DNA of 64,000 nucleotides from Siderastrea siderea (taxonomy: Eukaryota; Cnidaria; Anthozoa; Scleractinia; Rhizangiidae). Both the position numbers and the translations under genes were made by a program. The DNA lies in NCBI GenBank assembly GCA_964030785.1, contig OZ034979.1:9382883-9446882 (forward strand). Direction: 5' to 3'. This document shows, piece after piece, positions 49,640 through 61,880 of this stretch. The notes under the pieces were generated by a model, which had not been told where the DNA came from, searched no databases, and saw only the letters and a program-made list of their open reading frames with translations. The stretch's first letter is position 1, and every line of letters starts with the position of its first letter.

Positions 49640-50720
49640 GCTCATTAGGTTGTTCTAACTTTTGAGTCTTTGGATGAAATCCTTAAGTGTGACCACTCAA
49701 ATGAAAGCTACTGAGCAGTACTTTTCTGTGGTGCTGTTTGTTATGCTGTACAAGGTGGTTCTAACTTTTGAGTCTTTGGATGAAATCCTTAAGTGTGACC
49801 ATTCAAATGAAAGCTACTGAGCAGTACTTTACTGTGGTATCATTTATAACGATGTACAAGGTGGTTTAAAGTTTTCAGTCTTGGGATTCTTTGTAATTCT
49901 TTGTAATTCCTGTTGCACTGTTAATCATGCCGTGCACGGTGGTTCAGTCTAGCTTTTGCGTCTGTAGATGAAATTGTAATTTTAAAACGTGATCACATGA
50001 AAGCTTTAACGCACTCCTTTCATGTGGCAGTATCTGGTTCTTAGTTTTGGGTCTGTGGACGAAACTCTAAAGAGTGACCATTCATGCAAATGAAAGCTAC
50101 TGAGCAGTACTTTTCTATAGTGCTGTTCATTACACTGTACAAGGTTGTTCTAACTTAAGTGCGTGTGGATGAAATCCTAACGTGTGAACATTCAAATGAA
50201 AGCTACTGAGCAGTACATTCCTTTGCCGCTGTTTATTATGCTGTACAAGGTGGTTCTGCCTTTCGAGTCTGTGAATGAAATTCTAAAGTGTGACCATTCA
50301 AATGAAAGGTACTGAGCAGTTCTTTCCTATGGTGTAGCCTGACCCAGGCGTTCAGATAGTGGAGCGCGAGCGCAAATACAGCTATAAAGTTTTCGCTCGC
50401 GTTCTCTCAAGCTCCACTATCTATCTGAACGCCTGGAAAAGGCTACTTCGGTGCTGTTTATTATGCTGTACAAGGTGGTTCTACCTTTTGAGTCTGTGGA
50501 TGAAATCCTAACGTGTGACAATTCAAATGACAGCTACTGAGCAGTACTTTCCTGTGGTGCTGTTTATTATGCTGTACAAGGTGGTTCAAACTTTTGAGTC
50601 GGTGGATGAAATCCTAAAGTGTGACCATTCAAATGAAAGCTACTGAGCAGTTCTTTCCTGTGGTGCTGTTTATTATGCTGTGCACGGTGGCTCTACCTTT
50701 AAGTCTATGGAGGAACCCTA
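49640..50720 (+). repeat. 104-bp minisatellite M104 (locus 4), largest array
   Basis: About nine units in + orientation, with a fairly regular phase from 'ttgttctaacttttgagtct' on. The middle units (49870-50060) are diverged; the last ones are close to consensus. One unit is interrupted by the foldback element at 50335-50445. Confidence 0.92.
50335..50445. mobile_element. 111-bp foldback element with TAGCCT ends in a minisatellite unit
   Basis: The arms 'tagcctgacccaggcgttca' and, inverted, 'tagccttttccaggcgttca' pair over most of the element, with 'gatagtggagc' and 'cgcgagcg' in both. The flanks CTATGGTG (50327-50334) and CTTCGGTG (50446-50453) are 8 bp with two differences, and the 104-bp unit continues after. 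TAGCCTG ends are shared with the MULE-like element at 10820. Confidence 0.8.
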
Positions 50721-50743
50721 ACCCTATTCAGGCCGAGCTTTTC

Positions 50744-50744
<1 letters not shown>

Positions 50745-50809
<65 letters not shown>
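50745..50809. repeat. (TAA)n microsatellite
   Basis: About 21 uninterrupted TAA repeats. It adjoins the - strand LINE fragment that follows. Confidence 0.98.
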
Positions 50810-50810
<1 letters not shown>

Positions 50811-50814
50811 ATTT

Positions 50815-51060
50815 ATCTAGCGCTGCTATTCTTGCAGCACGATTCAGCACTCACTGGAGCCTACGTAGTAAATATTTTGGAGCACCATATAGCAAGGAGT
50901 TGCAATAATCAATCTTTGAAGTTACAAAGGCATGTAACAGAGTTTTAGTAGTTTCAGTCGTAAGAAACTTCCTAATCTTGGATATATTGCGCAGGTGGAA
51001 GAATGCAGATTTACACACCCCAGTAATATGAGGGACCATGGAACAGAACAGTTAACCGTC
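50815..51060 (-). pseudogene. Non-LTR retrotransposon reverse transcriptase fragment
   Basis: The - strand encodes CKSAFFHLRNISKIRKFLT and then FVTSKIDYCNSLLYGAPKYL, the thumb-adjacent region found in CR1/Rex/Jockey-group LINE RTs. The open part is 62 codons; nothing upstream or downstream matches, so it is a truncated scrap. The catalytic FADD-type motif is not present. Confidence 0.75.
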
Positions 51061-51610
51061 TCGTCAAAAATGGTCAAATCGTGCATATCTTGGGGGGGGG
51101 GGGGGGTGTCTTCGGGGACCAGGGCGGGAGGATCCTTAACTCCGAGAATGTTTAAGTCATGACAACGAAACTTACACCGCGAATAGCACGTCCAAAAATG
51201 ATTTTTGGGATCCAAACATAAAACTGACGACGTCATATAACGTACGAATTTTGACATCTTCTCAAACGGAGGCCATCATTGATCCGCCATCTTGAATTTC
51301 TTTTTTTTTCCGAAAAGCTCCAAAATTGACCAAAACGTAGTCAAAATCTATGAAGGAACACTAAATTATAATTTTCCATTCAAAAGAGGAAAATTGGAAA
51401 CTCTTAAAAACTGCCTGTCAAAATGTAGTTGCCTTGGAAACGTCAATTTAAGTAAACAGGGACTTGCTGAACCAAATTGTTCCTAGATAAATTTTAGGAA
51501 AACTCACCATGTTTGGTAGCTTCAGCTTGCACATTGAAAAAGTTATAAACGTTCAAAGTCCGTTCGGGCAGAGTTTGCCCCCCCCCCCCCACCCCTGCCA
51601 TGTCCAGTGA
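51061..51610. other. Intergenic, nothing recognised
   Basis: G tract at about 51089-51106 and C tract at about 51580-51590. No ORF of note. Confidence 0.5.
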
Positions 51611-51855
51611 AAAATGAAAGCTACTGAACATTACTTTCTTGTGGTACTTGTTTAAAACTGCACAAAGCAGTTCTAACTTTTGAGGCTGTAGATAAAATTC
51701 TAAAGTGTGACCATTCAAATAAAAGTTATTGAGCAGTACTTTCCTGGGGTGCTGTTTTTTAAACCGTACACGGTCGTTTCAATTTACGAGTCTGTGAACA
51801 AAATCCTAAAGTATAACCATTCAAATAAAAGCTACTGGGCAGGACTTTTTCATGC
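51611..51855 (+). repeat. 104-bp minisatellite M104 (locus 5)
   Basis: Between two and three diverged units in + orientation ('aatgaaagctactgaacatt', 'taaagtgtgaccattcaaat'). Confidence 0.85.
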
Positions 51856-52349
51856 TATTGTTGATTTTTCAGTACTATACTTTATAAAAGAATTTCGTCA
51901 AAAAAGTCTTGTTTTTAGCTTGAACGTGTTTAGCTTGTAAAACTAAATGTTAAAACCCAGGGCGGTTGGCTGACCTTACACTGACAGTTCGAGTCTCGGC
52001 TACATCATTTTTCCTTGTTACACGAACGACATCTCATCCTTAACGATGCGGGTGACAGTTAAAAAGTGGCTAAGATTTCATCGCTAGCAAGTTTCTTCTT
52101 ACCTTTTTCATATTCTATTCATGACACAGAATAATAGCAAAAAATTGCTGATGTAACTTCTGTACTGCATTGACTATCTTTGATAAAATGTCAGGTGGTT
52201 ATTTTTGAGTTTTGTATTATTCACGAAAGTTCGTTATATCTGGTGTTGCACTGTACCTTGAAAATGAAAACCTCGCCTTATTTTGACTGTTTTGAAAAAG
52301 AAAAACAAAAAATGAAATAACAAACAAATAAGCAAATAAAATGAAGAAA

Positions 52350-52545
52350 AATTACCGTACTTACCGTGGCGTGGGTTAGCCGCACCCGCGAACAAACCGC
52401 ACCCAAAATCGAATACACACCCCACCCTAAGACTCTTTTGTCCACGTATAACCCGCGCCCTAAATTTCAAAACTGTCTTTAAGAAACTATGTATACCATG
52501 CGTGCGTTTCCAAAAATGCGGCAAAACCACAGGTAAAAACGGTAA
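52350..52545. mobile_element. Possible short DNA transposon remnant
   Basis: 'attaccgtacttaccgtgg' at one side and 'aaaaacggtaat' at the other form a short inverted end pair, with 'gccgcacccgcgaacaaacc', 'gcacccaaaatcg' and 'ataacccgcgccc' between. It looks like a Pogo/Tigger-type MITE, but I could not read a clean duplication. Confidence 0.4.
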
Positions 52546-52689
52546 TTTTTAGCTGTCTTCTTGAAATATGTTATCTCTACCTCTATTTCTCGTTTAAGGT
52601 GATTCTCTTTCTTGCTCGCTTTATTCTTGCTTCCGAAGGTTCTTTGTGTCCTGAATTGAAAGAAATCAACGATATGTCAATAAATCAGC

Positions 52690-52895
52690 AGTCAATTGTT
52701 CAGTTAGAAGAAGTTTTTATATTCCACACTGGCCTACTTATATTTCGTATGTTACAAGTTGGCAGAATTCCTTTAAACATCAAAACATTTCATCTTTGGT
52801 GATCATTTCTTTTATTCTCATGACCTGTGTGTTTGATCATGTAGTGATTAGTGTAAGGAGAATTTATATTCTGGCCACTATTGAAAATGTACCAA
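52690..52895 (-). mobile_element. Fragment of the ~210-bp TTAA MITE family
   Basis: 'acatcaaaacatttcatctttggtgatcat', 'attctcatgacctgtgtg' and 'taaggagaattta' match copies 3 and 7 in the same orientation. Both ends are lost. Confidence 0.6.
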
Positions 52896-53344
52896 GACGC
52901 ACGTGCGGAGTCAACAAAGTGCCTTTTATACCGTATAGTTTGTTTAATTCAAGCGAAGTCTCGGTCGTTTTGTTTGTTGCTTCAATTCCGTAACGCCTGA
53001 TTCACAAACAAGTAGATAGGTAAGGATATCCATTTGAACAACTCTACTCACCTTTTTACACAGTGTCATGTGGAAGTTGATGGTGTCTTTAGATCTATTG
53101 TCTGTGTTTTCCCATTCCATTCATGACGTTAATCTAGAAAGAGAAATTAAATTCAAGATCAATAACCGGAAAAGAAACGTGAGGATAAGGCAGGAATCCT
53201 TCCCAACTTCCCTCATCGAAGTTTGTTTGGGGATGCCGTACAGGGAGCTCAGGTTGGCAAGATGTGTAGTTTCAGAGGTAAAAGCCACGGCAGCTCACAA
53301 GACCGGAGCTGAATAACTAAGAGCATTGATTTCCCCCATCCCCC

Positions 53345-53410
53345 CCCCCCAGTTGGATGGGATGCTAGTCCATCGCAGGGCTACCCCCACCATCTTGTAA
53401 GGTTTGCCTA
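53345..53410 (-). repeat. SINE tail fragment
   Basis: GGATGGGATGCTAGTCCATC, then 'gcagggctacccccacc': the same SINE segment that forms the 67-bp array in CASC3 intron 9, here as a single copy next to a C tract. Confidence 0.75.
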
Positions 53411-56400
53411 TGAATCACTAGAACCAACTTAGTTAGGTTGATAGTGGAGCAAAGTTTCTTTTCTAAGGTAACAACAGGACGACTTCACTAAAGAGAGCTT
53501 CATGATTCGGGCCTCTGTATCCCAAAACCGCACCCCATATCAGACCTAAACAGGTTTGGTCTCAGTTCGCGTGATACATCTAAGGTGTTATATGGAAACT
53601 CACCTTTTAAACAATACCGTGTCGAGCACTAGGGTGTCTCTGCTACCATATTTCCATTCCATGTCTGACATTTATCTGGTAAGAGAGATGAGAATTACAG
53701 AAAGACAAGTTGTTTAAGTTGGTTTTATTTAATGTTATCACACAACCACTTAATGAAAATCAAACAGAAGGATCGAAAAATTCTTAGATATAATCAGTAA
53801 GGCCCTGAGAACAAATTAGCATTCGTTCTGGTTACCCAGGGAAAGGGGGTGCTCCTTATATGGGGGTATACGAGGGGGCTTCGCCCGAAAGGGGTGCTTT
53901 CTATGCTTTTGAAGTTATAGGAAAGGGTAGGGAAAATTTACTGTTTTGGTATGTTATATGTAAAGAGTCGCCGAAATATACTTTAAACTGAAAGAGATAG
54001 CATGTAAGTCTAACATGTCTAAGTACTAATAATATTTTGCAAAATTTGGGCAGAAATCGTAACGCAAAAATGCAGGAAAGCTTAGAGCCTTCTACGGACG
54101 AAAATCCCACGATGATCTACTGTTTTTGGCCTTTGAAGTGTATAAGAGGTGCCATCTTTCTTTTAAGTATATGGAAGGGGTACCATTTCAATTGAGATTA
54201 GTAAACCAAAGGGCAAGGGTAAATTGAACCTCGGGGGCAAACCCGTACGAAACTTTAATGCGTACTTCTTCCCCCCCCGGGCCTAGTTCTGCTTACATAA
54301 TGCAAACACTCGAAATAATCTCGCCGTTGACAATAATCTTGAGCATTTTTGGATGTTTGCGCGGTATTTCCACTCAAGCTTTCGTCCACTTCATATCTGT
54401 GTTCGTCCTAAAAATAGGGAATCGTCTAATTAGTCTCGCATTTCGGTGTCAACTTGCTCTATATCCCGTCATCAGATAATCGCTAACCTGCACTAGAATA
54501 ACTATAACGTACAACTAATCTATGAGAGCTAAAGAAAATGTCGACTCGCGTCCCAAAATTCATCAACTTCTTGCTAAAGAGACATGCATAGTTATTACAA
54601 AGTTACCTGTATTAGAGGGAGATTTCAATGAAATTCAACTTCAAAGTTGTGCTGTCGTTCATAAACACGGCCTCCACGTGCTCAAATGCAGTGTTTTCTT
54701 CGCTGTCAGGGAAAGTTTTGGTCGTTCTGTTTTCCCTCGGTCGCTTAACCAGAAAGTAGGACATCAACAGATATTAAACTCGGCAGAGCAGGGACACAGA
54801 TGTGAAGATTTCGAGGCTTAAAACTCATTTCAAGGAAAGACATTTTGCTGTTCGCGTTAACGGCTTCACGATGGTGAGAACTAAAATTTTGCATATCATT
54901 TGTAATTCAAATCTAAACCCAACAGGCTTCGCCTTGGCTTCGAGGAATATTTTTATCATATGAGTTTCACGGTAAATTTACACTGAAAACTGTTTCAAAA
55001 AACACGCTGTATAAATAACTTGTAGTTGGAAGCAACCACGGGTTATTATACTGAAACTTAAATGGGGTGTGTGATACTGAAACGAGAAAAAATAGCTGCG
55101 GAAGCGATGTTCTGAATAAAAAGAATGTTTCCAATAGTACAACATCTACTGGATATACGCGCGAATGCGGAAACGTGTGAACTAACTGAAGTTCACCGGG
55201 GCCTAAACATTCACAGTTATTCTTAGCTGTTATCATTTGAAAAAATAACTCAGGAATGTTTTCAAACGATGACAGCTAAGAAGCTGCAGTCAGTCGTTTC
55301 TTCTTTAGGTAGATGGGCGAGGGCAAGTTGCTTTAAATTGTCCCAAAGCTAAGAAAGCAACAACATTCGGATATACCTTATTTCGTACGTTCCTTCGTTT
55401 TTTCCTTCCACTGTTCTTTGAAAAAAAAAACCGGCTGAGATTATCTCAGATCTGATTATTCACCAAACATTTCTCTCTTCGCAAAAACACGTCTGAAGCG
55501 AGTGATGTTCGTTTTGCAACTGAAAATTTTCCTTTGTGACATAACAAAGAAGGAAAAACGCGCGCGCAAAAATGACCCAATCAGATTCGTTCCTGGGTTG
55601 CGTGATGCGAGCGCGTGGGCGTTTTGAATTTGCGCCTACGTTTCATTTTAGTTTCCAGTTCTTGAGATTACCTCGTATCACATCCTTTTAACCTTTCCCT
55701 ACTTGTTCATTCCAATGCTTTTAGCATTTTACTTCTTTAGGAGCTAATTTTGCTTGAACAACAAATGCTGGGCGAGCGCGAAAACGCTGGAACGTTATGA
55801 AAAATATTTCATTTTTTTTGTAGGAATGTCTAAGTTTGCGGCCAAGGCTGAACCGAAACTGAATGTTTTTTCATTTTTTTGTGGTTTGAGCCTGAAACGT
55901 TCTTAGCATGTTCTTACGTTACGTTGTATAGAATTTCAGAAAACGCATATAAACGTTACCAGACCATTTTGCGCTATATCATATTAAAATTCCCTTCACA
56001 TACACACTGCTGTTGTTTTTCTCAGCAAATTCACTTTGCTACTCTTCCACAGTTGACAATGACAAGAAAATACAGCCTGACCTCTACATTAAAATTCGGT
56101 AGAAATTCATGGTGTCACTTTGTGGTTTTAGCTCGATCCAAATACGGATGCAGAATATTGAATACCACCGCTTTGTCTCTTAGTCTCAGCTTGGGTAAGT
56201 TCTTGGGATGTTCTTACTTAAAATCTGGGTCAATTTTCAGCCTCAACGTTCTTATAAAAAAAGGTTTTTATAAAAAAGAGTGTAGTCTGAATTCAATTCA
56301 GTCTACAAGGGTAACCATAACACACCTTGTGCAGTAGTACTGCGCATGTCCAGTTATTTATTCTACCTCGAACTTGTTGTGCGCAATGGTAGGAAAAACA

Positions 56401-59400
56401 TGTAGCTGCTTAGCTCTTATTTAGGCATACTATTTATGATAAATGTAAAATAGATTACTCAGAAATTTCGTTTGAATAGACCTTTTTGGGGGATAAAACC
56501 TACGTCAGCGTGGTTACATAATGTTTGTGCGAGATATCGGGCTCGATTTTACGTGGAACTCGTATGCAATCGAACAAAACGTTGGGCGCAAGGGTAATCT
56601 ATGAAGCTTTGATTTTAAGCTTAGTTAGAGGTGAGATAACCAACTCATGTAAGTTTGCTGACGTGTTTCGGCAGACTTGTTGCGTTTGTGAACGCCGTCA
56701 AAAAGTCAACATACTGGCCATAGCTGTTCATTTAATACTTTAAAATAGTAGGGGTAAAGTCGCACACGAGCCAAGGAGGCCCACACGGCCGGAGCTTAAC
56801 CCGGTCTCTGTAGCATGGTTTCTTTGACTAATTTTCAATGTCAGTACCTTCAGCCGTCAGAGATCGAGTCGCCAGTCAGTTTTTCTCGATCGGACTCCAC
56901 TTCAGCATCATCCTCTAGGTTTACCGTTATGGGTATATCTGCAAATGGGTCCGCGCAAATAGCTATGACGATGTCTATTGAAAACGGGGGGGGGGGGGGG
57001 GGGCGAGTGGAGGAGCTTGCACATTCAAAGGAGGCGATTATTTCAAAGATTTCCACAAAGAGGTGGGGGGGGGGGGTTAATTGAGAGGCGGCTATTATTC
57101 GAGGAAATTTGGTATAAAGGCTTAGGCACGACAAGAGCTTTATAGACCTCTCTTATCTAGGTGCAAAAAGCGCTTAGCGTTCGACGAATCTACACAATGG
57201 AACCCCCTTAATTAATACGATCACCTGACGAAAAAATTGGGGTAATATTAAAGGAATGTTAAATTAACAGCAGGGACCGCGCGGCCTATTTTAAAGTGGG
57301 GGTGGGGGGGGCTACCTCAATCGCTCATTCAAGTATGAGGGAGGCGGGAGGGAGTGGAATGACAGCCTAACACGAAATTGTTGTCCTCTTTGGTGACTAA
57401 CAATGGATCTAGGGCGGCCAAAAGTTTTAAAAGTTGTCAGTTTTTATCCGTCATATAGACTAGTATAAGTGACGAATCAAAGCAATACTAAAGAGTATCA
57501 AAGACAGGAAACTATTTGACCTACCAGTGATTAACAATGTCGATACTTTGGACACGTTTTGGTGTCCTAATCCGGAATAGAAGACAATATACCATTACAG
57601 TTTTCTCAGTTTGGAGATGATGATTCCTTTTGCTCAGTAATAGCTAGTAATGTACCCACGATAACAAAATGAATGGAATGCAGTTGAAACGTTTTGGTTT
57701 ACACAGAATAGAAAAAACTTGCAATCTTTTAGGGAGTCGGTATTCTGGATATTCCTAAACTGGAATAGGAATAGCCGGGATAGTCCTAAAGTAATGTATG
57801 TACCTGAGCTTTTCTTTCATCTCTGTACACATTTTAAGACATATCTGGCAGGGTGCAAACCTTGACGTATTTTCAAGATCTGAAACTCAAAAATGTTTTT
57901 CTTAAAACTTGTGCAAGTAATCTTGTTGTCATTACAGAATAACGCAAACTGAGCTGAGTATCATGAAATATGTAGTTCACCAAAAAAATCAGTCTTTCGG
58001 TATGTCCTGACTTCAGAATGCCTTATTTGTCATTCTTTCGGAGCGAAAGAGATCTCTTGGCAGCTATCCTAGTTGCAAAGTCTACGTGCATAGAGAGGAT
58101 TGAAGAAGTCAAGTTGATTTTCAGCAAATATCTAAGCACGTTGTTGCCGATATTCCTATCTGGAGACAGACTACAGTTTTAAATGCCCGGGCCAGGCAAG
58201 AACGAGAGTCAACAAAAGTCAAACTCTTTAAGAACATAAGAGAGTCAATGAGAGTTCACGAATTAGAGGTCAAACGACAGCGAGAGTTTCAACTTCCGTC
58301 GATTTTAATTAAACTCTGAGCAGGTTCAAACTCTTCACGATAGACTCCCCCAGAGCGCATGTGAGTTTCAACTAATCCGAAGCCAAATGAAAGCAAGGCG
58401 ATTTGAACTTTGAAGAGTATTCTGTTTTGTTTGGTCCATATGAAAATTAAATCTGAAACCAGGAGAAAACCACGGTACTGGTTAACCCTGAAACTAATCA
58501 CTGACTAACGAATTTTCCAACTTTATCATTATTATTTTGTTAATGGTAACAAAAAGTGGGGGGCTAAAGCCCCCTCAACCCACCCCTCGCGCGGTCCCTG
58601 AACAGTAAAAGAAAGGGTTGCATGGCCGGTCGTAAAAAAAGAGTGCTTGGAAAATCGTTAAGGTGCAGTTACGAGGGGCAATTTTACCTGCAACTTGCAA
58701 TGCAATGATGACGAGAGCATTGCAAGACATGTTGCAAAATATACGTTACACGCACGGCCCAAGGAAGCTCTTGTTACTTTTAGGGGTGTTACGCTCTATA
58801 ACATGACCTACTGTATAACGTGTGCCCTAAAACACGAATTCAATGTGGTCAGCAGGACTACAAATTAGGGTTAAGGTAAGGACTGGGGGCTGAGCCTTTA
58901 GGCAAGGGTTATCCTAACCTTAAAGGCCCTCGCAAACGAGGAAACATTGTTGCAGAAACATTGTTTCCCAGAATGTCTCTTGCGCTCGCAAACAAGCGAG
59001 CGTACAGTTGCGAAAATAGAAGACAAGTCTACTCGTCCTGCAACTCTCAACGCAAGTTTTAGTCGTGAGACAGGTTGCAAAGGGGATGTTACACGGTCAA
59101 TTTCAAGTTGCGGAAAACAGTGCCTCCTGTAACTCCACCCTTAGTAAACTCTTATTGAAACTCTTGGAAGCCGACATGAACACTAAAATCTCTAGTAAAT
59201 TAGCTTATATTGTCAAGGGGATCAAAGATCAAAGCTGGAAGTGCTCGCCATGGATATCTCGAACTTACCATTCGCCACTCACTGGATTGTCATTTATATC
59301 AACGCCCTAAAAACGTGTTAGTTTGTACTGAAAATGCAAGAGTACGACATACCTCGAGTTCCTTTCTTTATGCTTTGAGGGAACAAAAAAGCACCCTCAT

Positions 59401-60962
59401 CTCGAGATAGCAAACTATTCTCTCGTCGCAAAAACACGTCTTAACGCGAATAATTTTAGCGTTGTAACTGACGCAACAAAGGAGGAAAATGCGCGCGCAG
59501 AAATAAGCCTACGTAGATGCGACCGCGCACAGTGATATGAATTTGAGTTGTGGGAAATCATTCATTAGGAGAAAAAGACCTCTTATTTCTTTGGTGAGCT
59601 TAGCCTAAAAAAAATCCTCAATTTTTTTTTCCGCGTGCGCTTCCCACCTGCTCAAGCCCCAGGCGCGTTGCATTTTGTCGATTATGAAAACATTACCCTG
59701 CAAGCGAAGGTGTCGTGGTCACAGCTGGCGAATAAGAAAGCTTCGTTTTCGTGAGCCGGCCGAGACCTCTAGAGAAACGGTTATTTGATTGCTTGATACC
59801 GATCCAAATGGTAGCCTCACCTGAATAAAAGAAAAAGTAACAACTCGTTCCCAGAGTTCGCGTTGCGCTTGTCCAGCGGAACGGCACTGGACTAGGGGAG
59901 CACTGACTCTGGGAGATTAGATTGCACCCTACACGCACTAGTACCCCGTCATGAATGGGAACAGCCTATTAACGGTGCATCTCCTTGGGCAGCCATTGAC
60001 AGGTGTCTCGCCCTTGTTAGGACTCATCAGCATGGCACAGCCGAGTCAGATACAGAGGCGCGTTCACAGAGCGGGTTTTAACCCCGTCCCCACTCTACAT
60101 TTGTGAGAGTCGTGGTTAGGAAGGTGTGCTAGTGCATGAATCTAAATAGTGTCGATACTGTCGTAGCTTCAAAGTAAACCGGAAGGGCTACCTATTGACA
60201 CGAGGCTTTTTGTTTTTAAGTAGCTGACTTACAACAGCTCAAGATTTTTATTCAAAAATCTTTATTATAAACTCTGAAACAATATTTTTGTTTCTGATAC
60301 CCGATTCAGGTTAAATGTCAGAACCACATATTTTCAATTTTCATTTTCCAACTATTTACATTCGACTTATCAGCTTGGTTTTGAGAAACTAACGCTCAAA
60401 ACATTAAATACACCTGTCATATATTTGTGGTACATAAAAACATTCACAAATATGTCCAAAAATTTACGCGTGTTTGGGGGAATGGTTTTTAATCAAATAT
60501 ACATGTAATAAGGAGAATCATGAAGGAAAAAAGGAAATAAAAGTAGAGTACGTATTGAAAAAAAGTTTGAAGGCTGTCTTTTTTTCTCTGTGGCAGAACT
60601 CTGTTATGACCAGGCTAAAGAAGAAAACAATGCTACGGACGCAAACATTTCCTCAATAGCCGCGCGAGTGAAATGTTTTGGAAGCAAACCTTGCAAAGAA
60701 TACAAGAAAATGTAAGAACAAGAACAAGCTTTGCCGTTCCTAAGAAAATTACTGAACTAGAATTGACATCCATATGCCAAAACGGCGATTTGAATCCAAA
60801 TAGAAAAACTGAAAAATTCACCCTGAAGATCGAATATTTCCAGACACTATATTATCTTCACCCGGATTTAAATACGTTTTCTAAAGTAGCATTTGTCCTC
60901 GTTGATGTAAAACAACCCGTGATCACTAATTATGTCTTTGTCAACGAAAGTGCTGCCGTTAT
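53411..60962. other. Intergenic, no gene; scattered low-copy repeats
   Basis: No convincing exon chain. 55480-55620 and 59410-59520 share 'tcgcaaaaacacgtct', 'aagcgag'/'aacgcgaa', 'gcaactga' and 'ggaaaaacgcgcgcgca'-like words, so they belong to one repeat family. Several G tracts (56985-57002, 57064-57074) and a C tract (54272). ORFs at 55879-56337 and 60673-60987 (+) have no recognisable domain or supporting splice sites. Confidence 0.45.
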
Positions 60963-61138
60963 TCAACCCTTTAAGTTCTCACAGTGACGAAAATAAAATT
61001 GCTCTTTAAATCATCACCACTTGCTCAAACATTTAAGTGAAAAGAATAAAGGAAGTGATCACCTTACTAGTTCCAGAAGGAATGTGTGGAGAACAGTAAG
61101 GAGAATATCCATTTTCATATCAGCACTTAAAGGGTTAA
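60963..61138 (+). mobile_element. TTAA-type MITE, ~210-bp family (copy 6, internally deleted)
   Basis: 'caaccctttaagttctcaca' left and 'cacttaaagggttaa' right, with 'cttgctcaaacatttaagtg' and 'gaacagtaaggagaatatcc'. About 35 bp shorter than the others because the middle segment is missing. Confidence 0.8.
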
Positions 61139-61427
61139 AGGTTTGAATAAAAAATATCCAGGACTTGCCCGTCAATGATTAAAGTTCCTTTCCCAGAAAG
61201 GATAGAACTTTTGTTTTGAATTTTCTTAACCTCTGTGGTGCTTGCCATAATTCTCTAAATTACATAAATAATGAATTCTGAAATCTCTATCGTAATTTTT
61301 CTAGCTATCTCTGTGAATTTTCCTTGCTTGGACTTGAATTTTCTATGGCATCAACGCATTGTCTGCAGGAAAAAAAGAACACACCAAGTAATGTAAACAG
61401 TTTGTTGATTGAAATGGTGACCTTTAA

Positions 61428-61640
61428 TTAACCCCTCAAGCCGCGGTATCATTATTCAAATTCTCCTTACTGGTCTCCATACATTTCATTGAGTACTAAT
61501 TGGGAGAACTTGTTAAGACATCAAGACAATTCATCTTTGGTTATCATTTCCCCAATTCTCATGACCTGTATGTGTTATAATGCACTGATATGATGAGGAG
61601 AAATTTGATGCTGATGATGGTGACAGGGCACTTAATAGGG
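61428..61640 (-). mobile_element. TTAA-type MITE, ~210-bp family (copy 7)
   Basis: 'ttaacccctcaagccgcggt' left; the right end decays ('gggcacttaatagg'). Interior 'ctccttactggtctccatac' and 'gatatgatgaggagaaattt' match copy 3. Lies 240 bp beyond the probable USP37 stop codon. Confidence 0.78.
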
Positions 61641-61880
61641 ATATAAACTCTCCCCAGCCCCTCTCCATAGGATTCAAAGTCCATTGCAGTTACCCCCAGG
61701 TAACAGGTTAATTTCTCATCACTGGATCTCTGACAGTTAAACCCACCCAATTAAAAAATTTAAGGCCAAAGAAAATTTCCCCTTATTTGATGATGGCTGA
61801 TGGTCCATCACAAATCTGTAAATATTAATCCCCTTATATTTTCTTTTCACAGCTTCTGTAATTACCTTTTTGTAATTGCT

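Noticed and set aside
55879..56337. 152-codon + strand ORF
   Set aside because: No recognisable domain, no splice support, composition like surrounding non-coding DNA.
60673..60987. 104-codon + strand ORF
   Set aside because: No domain recognised; it runs into the TTAA MITE at 60963.
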